Made by a program: the position numbers and the translations under genes. A stretch of 64,000 nucleotides of DNA from a virus. Shown in pieces: positions 5,894-14,613 of the stretch. The stretch is from positions 1-64,000 of the IMG/VR virus record IMGVR_UViG_3300044970_002808; one strand, 5' to 3'. The notes beneath the pieces were generated by a model, which did no database searches, was not told where the DNA came from, and saw only the letters and a list, made by a program, of their open reading frames with translations. The first letter of the stretch is position 1; the number at the start of each line of letters is the position of its first letter.

Positions 5894-8800
5894 CTAATAT
5901 ATTGTAGCAGGTATTGGTTTTAGATGTTCAGGGACTTTAAGGGATTCTATAATCCCCAAAGTTAGAGCAAAATGTTCCTTATCTTTAAAATAAAATTCCG
6001 CCATATCTTTAGGACTAGCAAATCGTTCTATACCCATTGAAATTACTTCTGTGGAGGGGGAATTTTTATAAATTTTACCCACATAGGGGTGAACCCAGTT
6101 TCCGGGGTAAGCCACTTCGCCAGCAGGATAACCCTTTATTTGCTTAAGTTCATCTGAAGTTCTATTTTTAGCTAAAAATTCCTTAGCTAAGTTGGCAAAT
6201 TTAGGGTCAGACCCTTCCAGCAGGTGTGCCGCTTCATGAAAAACTGAGGGTTTAACATCATTGGAACGGGTTACAGATATAGAAAGATAATTATTTTTTT
6301 GGGGTTCTTGTGCATCGAATCCAGCCCAACTTCTTTTTTTTTCGCTGAGTCCAATACGGGGGACTAAGTTGTTCAGAATCCCCCCTGTAAGTTTATGAAA
6401 TTCAGCCAAAGCCTTACTAATTACAGGAGTGTGAGTTTTATAGATAGGGTCTTCAGTATTGGCTGGTTTAAGATTTTTAGTGTATTCACCTATTTGAAAA
6501 TTAGTTTGTCCCACTAGGAGGTCAGAGTTTACAGAATTATTATTATCAAGCAGTTCTTGATACAATAAGTTCATCTGTTTCTCAAGGTAAGTATCAAGAG
6601 ACTGCTTCAGTTTACGTTTTCTAGCAAAAAGTTTTTGGGCTTTTTCAACGTCTTCAGGGTTTTTAGGGTCTAAAGATTTTAGCTCCGCATTGATTTGGGC
6701 ATCTTGAGTTTCAAAAACTTTGACAAGTCTATCCAGTTTAAACTGGGAGATTTTAGATTTTGCAGAATTAATAGTATCAGTGTACTCTTTGGAAACCTGT
6801 TTAGGAGTAGTTGGTTTTGGCTCTGCGGGTTCTGGTTTAGGGTCTAAGTTTTTTTGAGTTAAGCTACTCATTAATTTTGTTTTAGGCGGCTCAGTCTGGT
6901 TAATACTATCTAGAACCCCAAGAATAAAATTAAAGTGATGGTTTGATTCTGTGTAGAGAGTAAATGCGTCTGTAGGGTTACGAAGTCTTTCAAAACCTGT
7001 AGATATAACCTCTGTGGCTGATACCCCTTTGTTGTATGTTCTACCCACATAATTATTTATAAAATCACCTTTATACCCTCTGTAGGTCATACCCCTGTGT
7101 TCGATGTCTTCCTCTTGCCCCGAATAACTATGTTTTTTCAGGAACTCCATAGATGCTTTTAGGAGTCCAGGTATGTGGGATTCCAGAATGTGAGCCATTT
7201 GATGGAAGGTCTGAAGTTTAAATACTTCATCACCGAGTCCAATAGCCCCGATTCTAATATGTGTCAATTTTTCTGGCTTATCTGGATGGTAGCGGACGTA
7301 ACTAGAACCATTTCTGTCTACGTCAATCATAGGAACCAATTCTCCCAGAAACCCCTTAGTAAGAGAGTGGAAATCTTTAACACTTTCTTTCACTAAATCC
7401 ACGTTCCTATCTGATTTATCTAGTTCTTGCCCATACAATGTGAATTTAGAATTTTCCAAAAGTTTCTCTAAGTCTAAATCTTTACTAGCTTCTTTGTAGG
7501 ATTCTAGAAGATTTTGAACATTTTTCTCGAATTTTGCCCTAAATTTCTTTTCAAGATTTTTGTGTTTTTTGAAAACCTCGTCAAATTGACGTATAACTTC
7601 TTCTCTGTCGGAGTCGGTTAAAGTAGGGTCGTCATACATACCCATTATTTTAGTGTTAAATTCTCTTAGTATACCACTTAGTTCTTGGAGTTTTCCTAGT
7701 GTTTTAGTATCGTTCAACCCATATTTAGAGCTAATTTCTTGTCCTCTTTGAGTGTAGTTATCTAGGGTCAAATTCTTTGCCTCAGCAGATTTATTTGGTA
7801 TTTCCTCAGCAGATTTATTTGGTATTTCCTCAGCAGATTTATTTGGTATTTTCCTAACAGATTTATTTGGTAGCCGGTAAGATTCAGAATTTCTAGTAGA
7901 GTTAACACGGTCAAGCGCACCAAGAATATAATTAAAGTGATGATTAGAATTTACAAAAAGTTTAAATGCGCTATCTGGATTACTTAAACGTTCAAATCCC
8001 GTAGATAAAACCTCTGTGGCTGAATTTTGGACGTAAAATCTACCCACATATTCATCTATAAAGTCCCCCTTATATCCTGAGATAGGTACACCCAGGTAAT
8101 CAAAATTCTCTAGAGTTCCAGTGTAACTATGTTTTTTCAGGAACTCTAGAGACGCTTCTTTGAGACCAGGAACATGAAGCTCAACTAGGTGCGCCAATTC
8201 ATGGAAGGTCGCCTGCCTCAGAGGAACTTCCCCCTGTCCAGATGTCCCAATGCTGACTATTGAACTTTGTGCGGGTTTATTAGGGTAAACGGCATAGCTA
8301 TTACCTTCATTGTTAACATCCAACAAATTGGGAAAGCCTATAATATTGCCGTTAGTGAGATAGTGAAAATCTTTATAGGCTTCCCTCACCATATCAACGT
8401 CCTCATTTAAATCTCTTGGAAAACCATTTCTTACAAATCTAGTCTTTAAAATTACTTTATCCATGTCTAAATCTGAAGCATTTTCTCTATAGTCGTCTAA
8501 AAGTTGTTCAACTTTTTTCTCAAAGTCTTCATAGGCCTTCTTTTGTGTCTCCAATATATCGTCATTAATTTTTTTTAGTTCCTCCATGTCAGAAGGCGTT
8601 AATGACGGTTTTTCTTGGAAACTGAGTAATTTGTCTATTAACTTCGCCAGTCTGCCTAAGAACTTATTATCACTCAACCCATATTTAGAGCTAATTTCTT
8701 GTCCTCTTTGAGTATAGTCATCTAGGGTAAAATTCTTTTTCTCAATAGGTTTAGCATTAACTGGCACAGTTGACACAGAATCAGGTTTAGACGGTGTGGA

Positions 8801-9157
8801 TTTAGACTTATCTGATTTATTTTTTGCGTAATTAATTAATTGTTGTTTTAAAGCATCACGAACCCTTTGTCTAAATTTGGCGAAGGGGGAGGATGGTTTA
8901 GTTTTTTTAGCCTCGGAAGAAGTGGGTTTAGTGGCTTTTTTCTTATCTTTTTGGGGCTTAACCACATCAGGTTTAGTAGCCCATTTACCAGTCAAGGGGT
9001 CTCGTTTGTGCTTAGACGGGTCAAAGGAAAAAGCTTCCCCTTTAACATTAGTACCTTTAACAACCCCCATACCATCTTTAATATTACCGCCACGGGATTT
9101 CCCGGGGTCTTGGGGGGAATTAGGGGAGTATAATTTTCTACCTTTGCGTCTGGCCAT
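5894..9157 (-). CDS. Large protein with three zinc-metallopeptidase-like modules
   Basis: 1,087 residues. After a basic, Lys/Pro-rich N-terminus (residues 1-140) come three homologous modules, about 141-420, 461-755 and 790-1080. Modules 1 and 2 start with LDDYTQRGQEISSKYGL or a close copy. Each carries a zincin motif: HELAH at 319-323, HQMAH at 652-656 and HEAAH at 974-978, followed about 60 residues later by a conserved TEV.S.G.ER whose Glu would be the third metal ligand. Module 2 lacks the catalytic Glu (Gln instead). Between modules 1 and 2 are four copies of IPNKSAEE. I use the start MARRKGRK because the late motif lies upstream of it. Likely an injected or capsid-associated protein; substrate unknown. 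Confidence 0.65.
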   Translation of the reverse strand: MARRKGRKLYSPNSPQDPGKSRGGNIKDGMGVVKGTNVKGEAFSFDPSKHKRDPLTGKWATKPDVVKPQKDKKKATKPTSSEAKKTKPSSPFAKFRQRVRDALKQQLINYAKNKSDKSKSTPSKPDSVSTVPVNAKPIEKKNFTLDDYTQRGQEISSKYGLSDNKFLGRLAKLIDKLLSFQEKPSLTPSDMEELKKINDDILETQKKAYEDFEKKVEQLLDDYRENASDLDMDKVILKTRFVRNGFPRDLNEDVDMVREAYKDFHYLTNGNIIGFPNLLDVNNEGNSYAVYPNKPAQSSIVSIGTSGQGEVPLRQATFHELAHLVELHVPGLKEASLEFLKKHSYTGTLENFDYLGVPISGYKGDFIDEYVGRFYVQNSATEVLSTGFERLSNPDSAFKLFVNSNHHFNYILGALDRVNSTRNSESYRLPNKSVRKIPNKSAEEIPNKSAEEIPNKSAEAKNLTLDNYTQRGQEISSKYGLNDTKTLGKLQELSGILREFNTKIMGMYDDPTLTDSDREEVIRQFDEVFKKHKNLEKKFRAKFEKNVQNLLESYKEASKDLDLEKLLENSKFTLYGQELDKSDRNVDLVKESVKDFHSLTKGFLGELVPMIDVDRNGSSYVRYHPDKPEKLTHIRIGAIGLGDEVFKLQTFHQMAHILESHIPGLLKASMEFLKKHSYSGQEEDIEHRGMTYRGYKGDFINNYVGRTYNKGVSATEVISTGFERLRNPTDAFTLYTESNHHFNFILGVLDSINQTEPPKTKLMSSLTQKNLDPKPEPAEPKPTTPKQVSKEYTDTINSAKSKISQFKLDRLVKVFETQDAQINAELKSLDPKNPEDVEKAQKLFARKRKLKQSLDTYLEKQMNLLYQELLDNNNSVNSDLLVGQTNFQIGEYTKNLKPANTEDPIYKTHTPVISKALAEFHKLTGGILNNLVPRIGLSEKKRSWAGFDAQEPQKNNYLSISVTRSNDVKPSVFHEAAHLLEGSDPKFANLAKEFLAKNRTSDELKQIKGYPAGEVAYPGNWVHPYVGKIYKNSPSTEVISMGIERFASPKDMAEFYFKDKEHFALTLGIIESLKVPEHLKPIPATIY

Positions 9158-9190
9158 TATAAATTGGGGGAATGATGCTTCTGTACAGGA

Positions 9191-9204
9191 CATTGGGCGT
9201 ATAG
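9191..9204 (-). promoter_or_regulatory. Late-motif promoter candidate
   Basis: CTATACGCCCAATG on the minus strand, 34 bp upstream of the metallopeptidase-like gene. It faces away from the plus-strand copy at 9244-9258. Confidence 0.55.
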
Positions 9205-9243
9205 ATTTTTCTCAATACCCACCCTGTTTAAGATTGATAAAAT

Positions 9244-9258
9244 CCTATACGCCCAAAG
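9244..9258 (+). promoter_or_regulatory. Late-motif promoter candidate
   Basis: CCTATACGCCCAAAG, 30 bp upstream of the gene at 9288. With the minus copy at 9191-9204 it forms the inverted pair GGGCGTATAG...CTATACGCCC. Confidence 0.55.
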
Positions 9259-9287
9259 ATTTAGGTAGGGATTGCGGGAAAACCAGT

Positions 9288-9686
9288 ATGGAACCAATAA
9301 AAGTTAACATATTAATAAGACAAGGAGCCAGCTATAGGGGTAAATCTTTACTATTAGCGGGTAACTATAGTGACTGGGAGTTCGCTTGGCAAATTAAGAG
9401 AAAACATAAGGGAACTCTATTGGCAGAAGGAGACTTTGAAATAGTTAATGATGATTTCGTAATAGGGGATATTACCTATGAGAACCACACATTAATAACT
9501 CCAATTATGGTTTATCAGACCACAACCTTATTACCGGCGGCAATGGGGAATATAGTTGGGAGGGATGCTTGGGTATATGACTGTGAAATGAAGTCCCCCG
9601 ATGGGCTAATTGTACACAGATTTTTTGAAGGATTGGCTAATGTAAGCCCGGAAGTGACTACGGAGGTAATTCCCGATGGCAATTGA
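9288..9686 (+). CDS. Putative virion or baseplate-type protein, 132 aa
   Basis: Residues follow the pattern of small phage virion proteins with an N-terminal beta-sandwich: IKVNILIRQGASYRGKSLLL, an AGNYSDWEFAWQIKRK strand pair, a GDFEI...GDITYEN region and a final DGLIVHRFFEGLANVSPEVT. This pattern is seen in BppU-like or head-tail region proteins; the role is inferred only. The ATG at 9288 follows the late motif. An open frame continues upstream but overlaps the opposite gene and the promoter, so I reject the longer form. Confidence 0.55.
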   Translation: MEPIKVNILIRQGASYRGKSLLLAGNYSDWEFAWQIKRKHKGTLLAEGDFEIVNDDFVIGDITYENHTLITPIMVYQTTTLLPAAMGNIVGRDAWVYDCEMKSPDGLIVHRFFEGLANVSPEVTTEVIPDGN

Positions 9687-9828
9687 ACTGAATGGAGAAA
9701 TATTATTTTCTAATGAGACTAACGGGGTGTATGTAGTTACCACCCCTGAGACTTTAGTTCAAACAATAACATCCACAAATAATGTCTTCTATGTGACAAC
9801 AGTTTTTGTCGGGTTAAACCCAGTATAA
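9676..9828 (+). CDS. Small protein, 50 aa
   Basis: Begins ATGGCAATTGAA and overlaps the end of the preceding gene by 11 bp, a typical coupled start. The product (MAIELNGEILFSNETNGVYV...) is beta-rich and looks like a short virion protein. Its last codons and stop (LNPV-stop) are formed by the -10 region of the opposite-strand early promoter at 9822-9850, so the 3' end may have been reshaped by that promoter. Confidence 0.5.
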   Translation: MAIELNGEILFSNETNGVYVVTTPETLVQTITSTNNVFYVTTVFVGLNPV

Positions 9829-9850
9829 CAGAGAGTAGATTAGATGTCAC
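9822..9850 (-). promoter_or_regulatory. sigma70-type early promoter, antisense to late genes
   Basis: GTGACA, 17 bp, TATACT on the minus strand. The spacer TCTAATCTACTCTCTGT is identical to other early promoters. It reads antisense into the 50-residue gene and 9288-9686. Confidence 0.55.
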
Positions 9851-11154
9851 GTTGACATGGTGAAGTTTGGTTCTAGTCCTGAGTCTTCTGTTTCTAGGAC
9901 GGAGAAATTTACCACTTGACCACCGCAGAATTTAGCGAACCCTTCTTTGACTGAGGAAGTGAGATTAGAGAAGTCAGCAGAAACACGGACGTAAGTGGCT
10001 TTTACTTTTTGCTCCATCTTGTTTAGGACTTGTCTCTGGATATTATAAAGATTCTGCCAAGCGGCTTTAAAAATATCCTTATCAGATTTGGGGGGTTTTC
10101 TAAGCTTTAAAGAGTAAGGAGCGTAGTTTAATGGGTCGTCAGAATAAACGAATTGGGAAACCCACTCGTAAAAAAGAACCTCACATTTGCCTTTGTTCCA
10201 AGCATTTATTTGCCTTCTACTGTAGGATTTTCCTACTTGCCATGGGAACATCTTTTCTAAAAGCATAGTAATGGAAAGGGGATTGTTATCAAGGTCTCTC
10301 CCCAATTGATTGCCCCAACAACCCTCGTGTTCAATTGGTATGCCCATACTAGAGTAGGTTTTAACGGCTCCTACGTTATCATAGAAATTAACCCAAGCTC
10401 TAAAGATACCCTTCTTATCAAGTTCAGCCTTAAACGTATGGAGAGCCTCGGCAAGTTCACCACAGGGGCGGTTAAATTTATTTTCGCTGAACTCTAGAAT
10501 GGAGAACATATAGTCAAGATAGGTGTTGGTGTGTTCACGCCAGTGAGCCATAGTCTGGTCAATATAGGCCTTTCTCCCATCTACATCTTCAGGGGGGATG
10601 CAAGAGTAAGCAAAAAAATCCTCATTACGGATTAAATCATCCGCACTACGAACCTCTTTAGGTCTAAGTCTAGGCTCTCCTTTCTCAACACTTCTAACTA
10701 AATCATGAAAAATTTCGTGGGTAAAATCCATTGCAATTTGTAATTGTAATAGGACAGCACTACCCGCCGCAACAGTCTGAGAGCCAGTTAGTTTTACGGC
10801 TTCTGTTTTCTTTTTGAAGGGAGTGTTAACCATAGTGGTTAATACGGAACCCATAGCGGCGTTGTAAGCGGCTTGTAGACCCTTATTGGAAGTAGCCTTA
10901 GTTTTCGGGGGGTTATAAACGGGTAAAAGTTTTTTTAGGAGTTTATAGATGTCCACGAAATGACGGCTGGTATAGCCAGTGGGTGTGACAACTTTCTCTA
11001 CAAAAAGTTTAAATTCTTCGTGAACGGCGATAAAAGTGTCGGTATCCACAATTTCCGCCTCTAAAGCTTCGATAGAGACGTTATTAAAGTCTCTGAAGTC
11101 CATTTCGACTTCTACTGTGGAAGTTTTTAATATTTTGTTGGCTGTTCCTAACAT
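9847..11154 (-). CDS. Hypothetical protein, 435 aa, early
   Basis: A 435-residue soluble protein I cannot assign. Visible features are a helical N-terminal half, AMDFTHEIFHDLVRSVEKG near residue 140, a short Gly-Cys-Trp patch (EHEGCWGNQLGRDL) near 275, and a Lys-rich region (KLRKPPKSDKD) near 350. It lies just downstream of the helicase gene on the same strand but has its own strong sigma70 promoter, which places it in the early or replication set. A recombination or DNA-processing role is possible from context only. Confidence 0.5.
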   Translation of the reverse strand: MLGTANKILKTSTVEVEMDFRDFNNVSIEALEAEIVDTDTFIAVHEEFKLFVEKVVTPTGYTSRHFVDIYKLLKKLLPVYNPPKTKATSNKGLQAAYNAAMGSVLTTMVNTPFKKKTEAVKLTGSQTVAAGSAVLLQLQIAMDFTHEIFHDLVRSVEKGEPRLRPKEVRSADDLIRNEDFFAYSCIPPEDVDGRKAYIDQTMAHWREHTNTYLDYMFSILEFSENKFNRPCGELAEALHTFKAELDKKGIFRAWVNFYDNVGAVKTYSSMGIPIEHEGCWGNQLGRDLDNNPLSITMLLEKMFPWQVGKSYSRRQINAWNKGKCEVLFYEWVSQFVYSDDPLNYAPYSLKLRKPPKSDKDIFKAAWQNLYNIQRQVLNKMEQKVKATYVRVSADFSNLTSSVKEGFAKFCGGQVVNFSVLETEDSGLEPNFTMST

Positions 11155-11181
11155 AGGTGTCTTTGGGGTAGCAATAACTAA

Positions 11182-11210
11182 AGTATAACAGAGGGTATGG
11201 CAGGTGTCAA
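11182..11210 (-). promoter_or_regulatory. sigma70-type early promoter
   Basis: TTGACA, 17 bp, TATACT on the minus strand, 27 bp upstream of the 435-residue gene, with ATTTTTCTCAACCCC upstream. Confidence 0.75.
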
Positions 11211-11223
11211 GGGGGTTGAGAAA

Positions 11224-11268
11224 AATTTTTTAGGTTTTAGCCACCCCCGTAGGTCTAAAACTAATCCA
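11224..11268 (-). terminator. Probable terminator after the helicase gene
   Basis: On the minus strand TTTTAG and CTAAAA pair around a C/G-rich loop, followed by AAAAAATTTTT. It overlaps the end of the gene and the upstream element of the next promoter. Confidence 0.4.
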
Positions 11269-13243
11269 CCATCAGTTTTAAAAACCCCTTAGCAAGGTTA
11301 GTTAGGACTTTGTGAAACCCTAGATATACGTCCTCATCGTCTAAGTCTTGGACATCTGAGATAATTTGGTTATATAGGGGGTCATAGCTTTTACTGCCTT
11401 CGTAGTAGCTCACGATTACGGATAAGTCCCTACGAAGTTCGTAACCTCCAGTAGTGGTTAACCCCTTAAGCATATTTTCTATGATGTTAGCGGGGCTATT
11501 GTGTTGGGAAGCTAACTCCAAGCCTTTTAGTATTGCATTATTTAATCCTGTAGCGGACACGGATTCTACTATGGCGTAGGGATGACCTTTAGGTTTCCCC
11601 CTTTTCTCAAAATCAGACTTTAAATAGCGACATAAATCAATACCTTTATTTCCCATAAAGGCTCTTTGAGCTTCGAGAAAGAACACTGCGAGTTGGTCAT
11701 CAAAGTTAGCACTAGACTCGTAGTATTCACCAATCCCACTCTTGGAGTCAATTCCCGAAAAAACCATACAGAATCTCCAGAAGTGAACCATATCCTTTGT
11801 AGCATTTTGAACTGTACGGATTCTCAGTTCTTTATGGAGGGCTACAATGGTTTCTTCCAGACGGTTAGGATTGGTTTGAGCCATAGTAGCCCCAGTCATC
11901 CTCAGCATCTGATTATAAGTTTCATCTGATAGCGAAGGAAATTTTTTGGGGTCACGGGGCAATACGGACTCAGTGTAACCTGCCACTTTGAGGAACTCTT
12001 CGGAGGACAAGTGGAGTAGCCAAAACCCCAAAACATCGGTAGTGGTATTAAGTTTTTTAGCCAGATAATTCCAATGATGCCAAGTTCGGAAATCAGGGCT
12101 ACCAGAGGATAACCCAGTACCCACCATTTTCTTTAATTCTGTCTCCTGGTAAATAGAGAGCATATTTACCCTGTCCTTAATACCGTCATCAGCATTATAC
12201 AAGTCACGAGCATTCCACTCGTTAGAACAAGCAATTATGACAGTTCGAGACTTAACGTTTATTGCGTCAACTCCTTTATTTTCGGTGCGTAGTACACCGT
12301 TACTAACCAATTGCTTAGTCAGCCCGGAGTGTAACATTTTTTGTTGGGTGGATTTGGTGAGGTCATCCAGATAAGCCAGATGGGAGACAGCAATTTCCCC
12401 CCAACCAAATCTGCCAAAGTTATCAGCCATGGTTTGGATGTCATAGCCGCAATTTTTCAGAGCGTCCATTACAAAGGTCATTAGAGCCGATTTACCCAAG
12501 CCTGGTTCACCCAAGACAATGCCCATAGAGCGAAACTTATGGTTAATGTCGATTCCCTCAACAGTTGTGGAATCACCACTTCCAACCACAATTCTCCCGA
12601 CTAATAAGAGGAACATTTGACGTTCTGCTTCGGGAAAGATGGACAACAAATCTTGGGCTGTAACCTCCTGAATGCGGGGGTCAAACCAAGATTTCTGGGG
12701 AACTATATATTTCCCACCAGTACCACCCCTTAAACTGATGCCAGAATTGTATCGTTTGGTTTGCTCACCAGCCAACATTAAAAGAGCAGTATTAAAAACT
12801 GGTCTACGATTGTCCCCATTGTGAAACACTAAAGGTTTCCAGTATTCCCAAACTTGCTTGCTACAATGAATCTTAATCGTGTTTACTGCGTCCTCCAGGG
12901 TGTCCTGGTGTTCCATTGGCACAATTTTCTTTTTCCAATGGAAATCCGAAGGTGGTTTGTAGCCATCCCCAGTGGAAGCTACCGTGTAGGGACAGTCAAT
13001 ATAAATTTTGTGTCCAGCTAAATCACCCTTTGGATGGGGGATAAGCTCTAGCCCATGTTGAGCCAGAACTCGCATTCCCTCCCGATAACGGGTGAAATCC
13101 CCCATAAACTGACCCTCATCATCAGAATCTCTAGGGGTTTTTTGTTCTTGCTGGTTCTCAAATCGGTTTTCATGGGGGTCACAACCCTCATGGTTGAATT
13201 TGTCCACGCTATTTTTTTCTCTTGGAGTTAACTTTCTCGTCAT
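11261..13243 (-). CDS. SF3/D5-like replicative helicase ATPase
   Basis: About 660 residues. Walker A is GEPGLGKSA near residues 245-253, Walker B LAYLDDLT near 289-296, and a sensor region follows (RTVIIACSNEWNARD near 335-349), the order found in SF3 and VirE/D5-type helicases. The N-terminal 200 residues are large enough for a primase or DNA-contact domain but I see no clear primase motif. It would unwind DNA at the phage fork. I chose ATG at 13243 over an upstream TTG. A weak sigma70 promoter lies at 13278-13307. No intein is visible here. Confidence 0.7.
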   Translation of the reverse strand: MTRKLTPREKNSVDKFNHEGCDPHENRFENQQEQKTPRDSDDEGQFMGDFTRYREGMRVLAQHGLELIPHPKGDLAGHKIYIDCPYTVASTGDGYKPPSDFHWKKKIVPMEHQDTLEDAVNTIKIHCSKQVWEYWKPLVFHNGDNRRPVFNTALLMLAGEQTKRYNSGISLRGGTGGKYIVPQKSWFDPRIQEVTAQDLLSIFPEAERQMFLLLVGRIVVGSGDSTTVEGIDINHKFRSMGIVLGEPGLGKSALMTFVMDALKNCGYDIQTMADNFGRFGWGEIAVSHLAYLDDLTKSTQQKMLHSGLTKQLVSNGVLRTENKGVDAINVKSRTVIIACSNEWNARDLYNADDGIKDRVNMLSIYQETELKKMVGTGLSSGSPDFRTWHHWNYLAKKLNTTTDVLGFWLLHLSSEEFLKVAGYTESVLPRDPKKFPSLSDETYNQMLRMTGATMAQTNPNRLEETIVALHKELRIRTVQNATKDMVHFWRFCMVFSGIDSKSGIGEYYESSANFDDQLAVFFLEAQRAFMGNKGIDLCRYLKSDFEKRGKPKGHPYAIVESVSATGLNNAILKGLELASQHNSPANIIENMLKGLTTTGGYELRRDLSVIVSYYEGSKSYDPLYNQIISDVQDLDDEDVYLGFHKVLTNLAKGFLKLMVD

Positions 13244-13277
13244 CACTGGCCGCAAATAATTTGTCCTTGTTGAACCC

Positions 13278-13307
13278 AGTTTGACAGACCTCCCCCAGAA
13301 TTGTCAA
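13278..13307 (-). promoter_or_regulatory. sigma70-type promoter with weak -10
   Basis: TTGACA, 17-18 bp, TCAAACT on the minus strand upstream of the helicase gene. Confidence 0.5.
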
Positions 13308-13338
13308 GGGCTGATTTAAAGTGGTTTTACTTTAGTTT

Positions 13339-14181
13339 TCAAATGTTTTTCAAATGTTTTTCGTATGCAGTAAGGATACGCTCATCATAAGGTGGGCGAT
13401 GTTGGTTGTAAGCCGGGCCATTATAAGAACGAGCAAACCCTTTAAAATCTTTTCGTCTCAGGGAAACCACCAAAGCATTACGAACTAAAAACTGCCCTAA
13501 AGCTTTTAACTGGTCTTTAGGGCTGTGCATGGCTTGGAAAAATTCTTCAACTGTAGGGTAGCCAACCACTTCATAGTTGAATCCCATAATCTGGAAAGCC
13601 CCAAAGGATGCTGATTGTAATGCCGCTTCCCGGTCTAAAAGCATAGCCGCCTCTAAGCGTAGGTATTCCCCCTCAGAACTACGGGAGTTCAATAAGGGAG
13701 AGTATTTGCGAGTAGAGAGTTTAGGATGGGAAGAATCAAATTTACGGTTAGTCATACTAGAGAAAACGTGGGATTCAAATCTAACGACGGGTCTGCCATC
13801 ATCCTGAAGTCCCCGACCAGAAGATTCAACTTCGGCAACTGCTTTCAATAAGGCGACCTCTAGATTAAGACTTTTAGCCAAGGCTTGGAAATCTGCCTCC
13901 GCCACTGGACTCAAATCATATTTAAGGGTATCCGCCGGTTTAGCAGTATCTGCCAACAGTTTTGTGATGAAACTCTTACCGATAACTTGTTTTTCAAAAT
14001 TATTAAGTTTATATTTCTCAGAGGCTTGTTTAAGGGCTAGTTCTGTCCCTTCCCCCCAAATACCGTCAATTTCTAATTTATAAAAGCCTATTCTGGCTAG
14101 TTCTATCTGTAAGTCTTTTAAAGTCTCTGAATCAGCTTTTAGCTGGTCAAAGGTAACGGTTTTAGCAGGATTCAAGGTCAT
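13339..14181 (-). CDS. Endolysin: peptidoglycan-binding plus N-acetylmuramidase
   Basis: A 280-residue protein. Residues about 18-75 form a PG_binding_1-like domain (LQIELARIGFYKLEIDGIWGEGTELALKQ). Residues 95-280 match the phage N-acetylmuramidase family (PF11860 type) with AEVESSGRG, whose Glu119 is the likely catalytic residue, FGAFQIMGFNYEVVGY and FARSYNGPAYN. It cleaves the glycan strand at lysis. It sits among early genes but carries a late motif and a strong leader hairpin, consistent with late expression. There is no signal peptide, so a holin is needed; the small membrane proteins in this window are candidates. Confidence 0.85.
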   Translation of the reverse strand: MTLNPAKTVTFDQLKADSETLKDLQIELARIGFYKLEIDGIWGEGTELALKQASEKYKLNNFEKQVIGKSFITKLLADTAKPADTLKYDLSPVAEADFQALAKSLNLEVALLKAVAEVESSGRGLQDDGRPVVRFESHVFSSMTNRKFDSSHPKLSTRKYSPLLNSRSSEGEYLRLEAAMLLDREAALQSASFGAFQIMGFNYEVVGYPTVEEFFQAMHSPKDQLKALGQFLVRNALVVSLRRKDFKGFARSYNGPAYNQHRPPYDERILTAYEKHLKNI

Positions 14182-14188
14182 AAAAAAT

Positions 14189-14225
14189 CAAGTCCAGATT
14201 AAACAAGGGTCTAAATCTGGACTTG
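14189..14225 (-). promoter_or_regulatory. Perfect 12-bp hairpin in the endolysin leader
   Basis: CAAGTCCAGATT and AATCTGGACTTG pair with a 13-nt loop. The hairpin begins at the late motif and ends 8 nt before the start codon. Confidence 0.65.
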
Positions 14226-14235
14226 GGCGTTAAGT
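14222..14235 (-). promoter_or_regulatory. Late-motif promoter candidate
   Basis: CTTAACGCCCAAG on the minus strand, about 42 bp upstream of the endolysin start. Confidence 0.55.
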
Positions 14236-14245
14236 GGTTAGAGTT

Positions 14246-14521
14246 CTAGCCTAAAGTTTGGAAAACTACATAAAGTTGACGTAACAATTCAGAATATACA
14301 TCAACCTCCTCAGAATCTAGCTTATGATTACGGAGTACGGTGGTTAATGAGTCAATAGTGTTTTGAACATTATCACAAAGCAGACCTGTATTTAGGTCAA
14401 ACTCGGTAGGAAACTTACACTCGAAGTCAGATTCTTCGTCATCCTTAAAATCACATCCCAAATCATCGCACTCACAGTCACCGCAATCGGTGGGAAGGAG
14501 TTCATTCATTTCTGATACCAT
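14246..14521 (-). CDS. Acidic Cys-rich protein, 91 aa
   Basis: Starts MVSEMNELLP. The first half is very acidic and has CGDCECDDLGC plus another Cys, a metal-binding-like cluster; the second half is helical (NVQNTIDSLTTVLRNHKL, VYSELLRQLYVVF). I know no family for it. It follows a sigma70 promoter at 14585-14613 and is thus early. The acidic character would suit a DNA mimic, but that is speculation. A longer form from a TTG at 14533 is less likely. Confidence 0.5.
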   Translation of the reverse strand: MVSEMNELLPTDCGDCECDDLGCDFKDDEESDFECKFPTEFDLNTGLLCDNVQNTIDSLTTVLRNHKLDSEEVDVYSELLRQLYVVFQTLG

Positions 14522-14584
14522 AATGTTCCCCAAGGGTAAAGTGTTTGTTTTAACGGGTCAACTTTGTGTTGGGCGGTTACTCCC

Positions 14585-14613
14585 TGTATGACAGAGAGTA
14601 GATTAGATGTCAA
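14585..14613 (-). promoter_or_regulatory. sigma70-type promoter with altered -10
   Basis: TTGACA, the common 17-bp spacer, then CATACA. AACCGCCCAAC, a late-motif variant, follows within 20 bp downstream on the same strand. Confidence 0.55.

Noticed and set aside
8877-9287. Upstream extension of the plus-strand gene at 9288
   Set aside because: It overlaps the N-terminal coding part of the metallopeptidase-like gene and both late promoters; the ATG at 9288 follows the late motif directly.
9847-11154. Primase identity for the 435-residue protein
   Set aside because: Position next to the helicase suggested it, but I see no zinc finger, no DxD pair and no TOPRIM motif.
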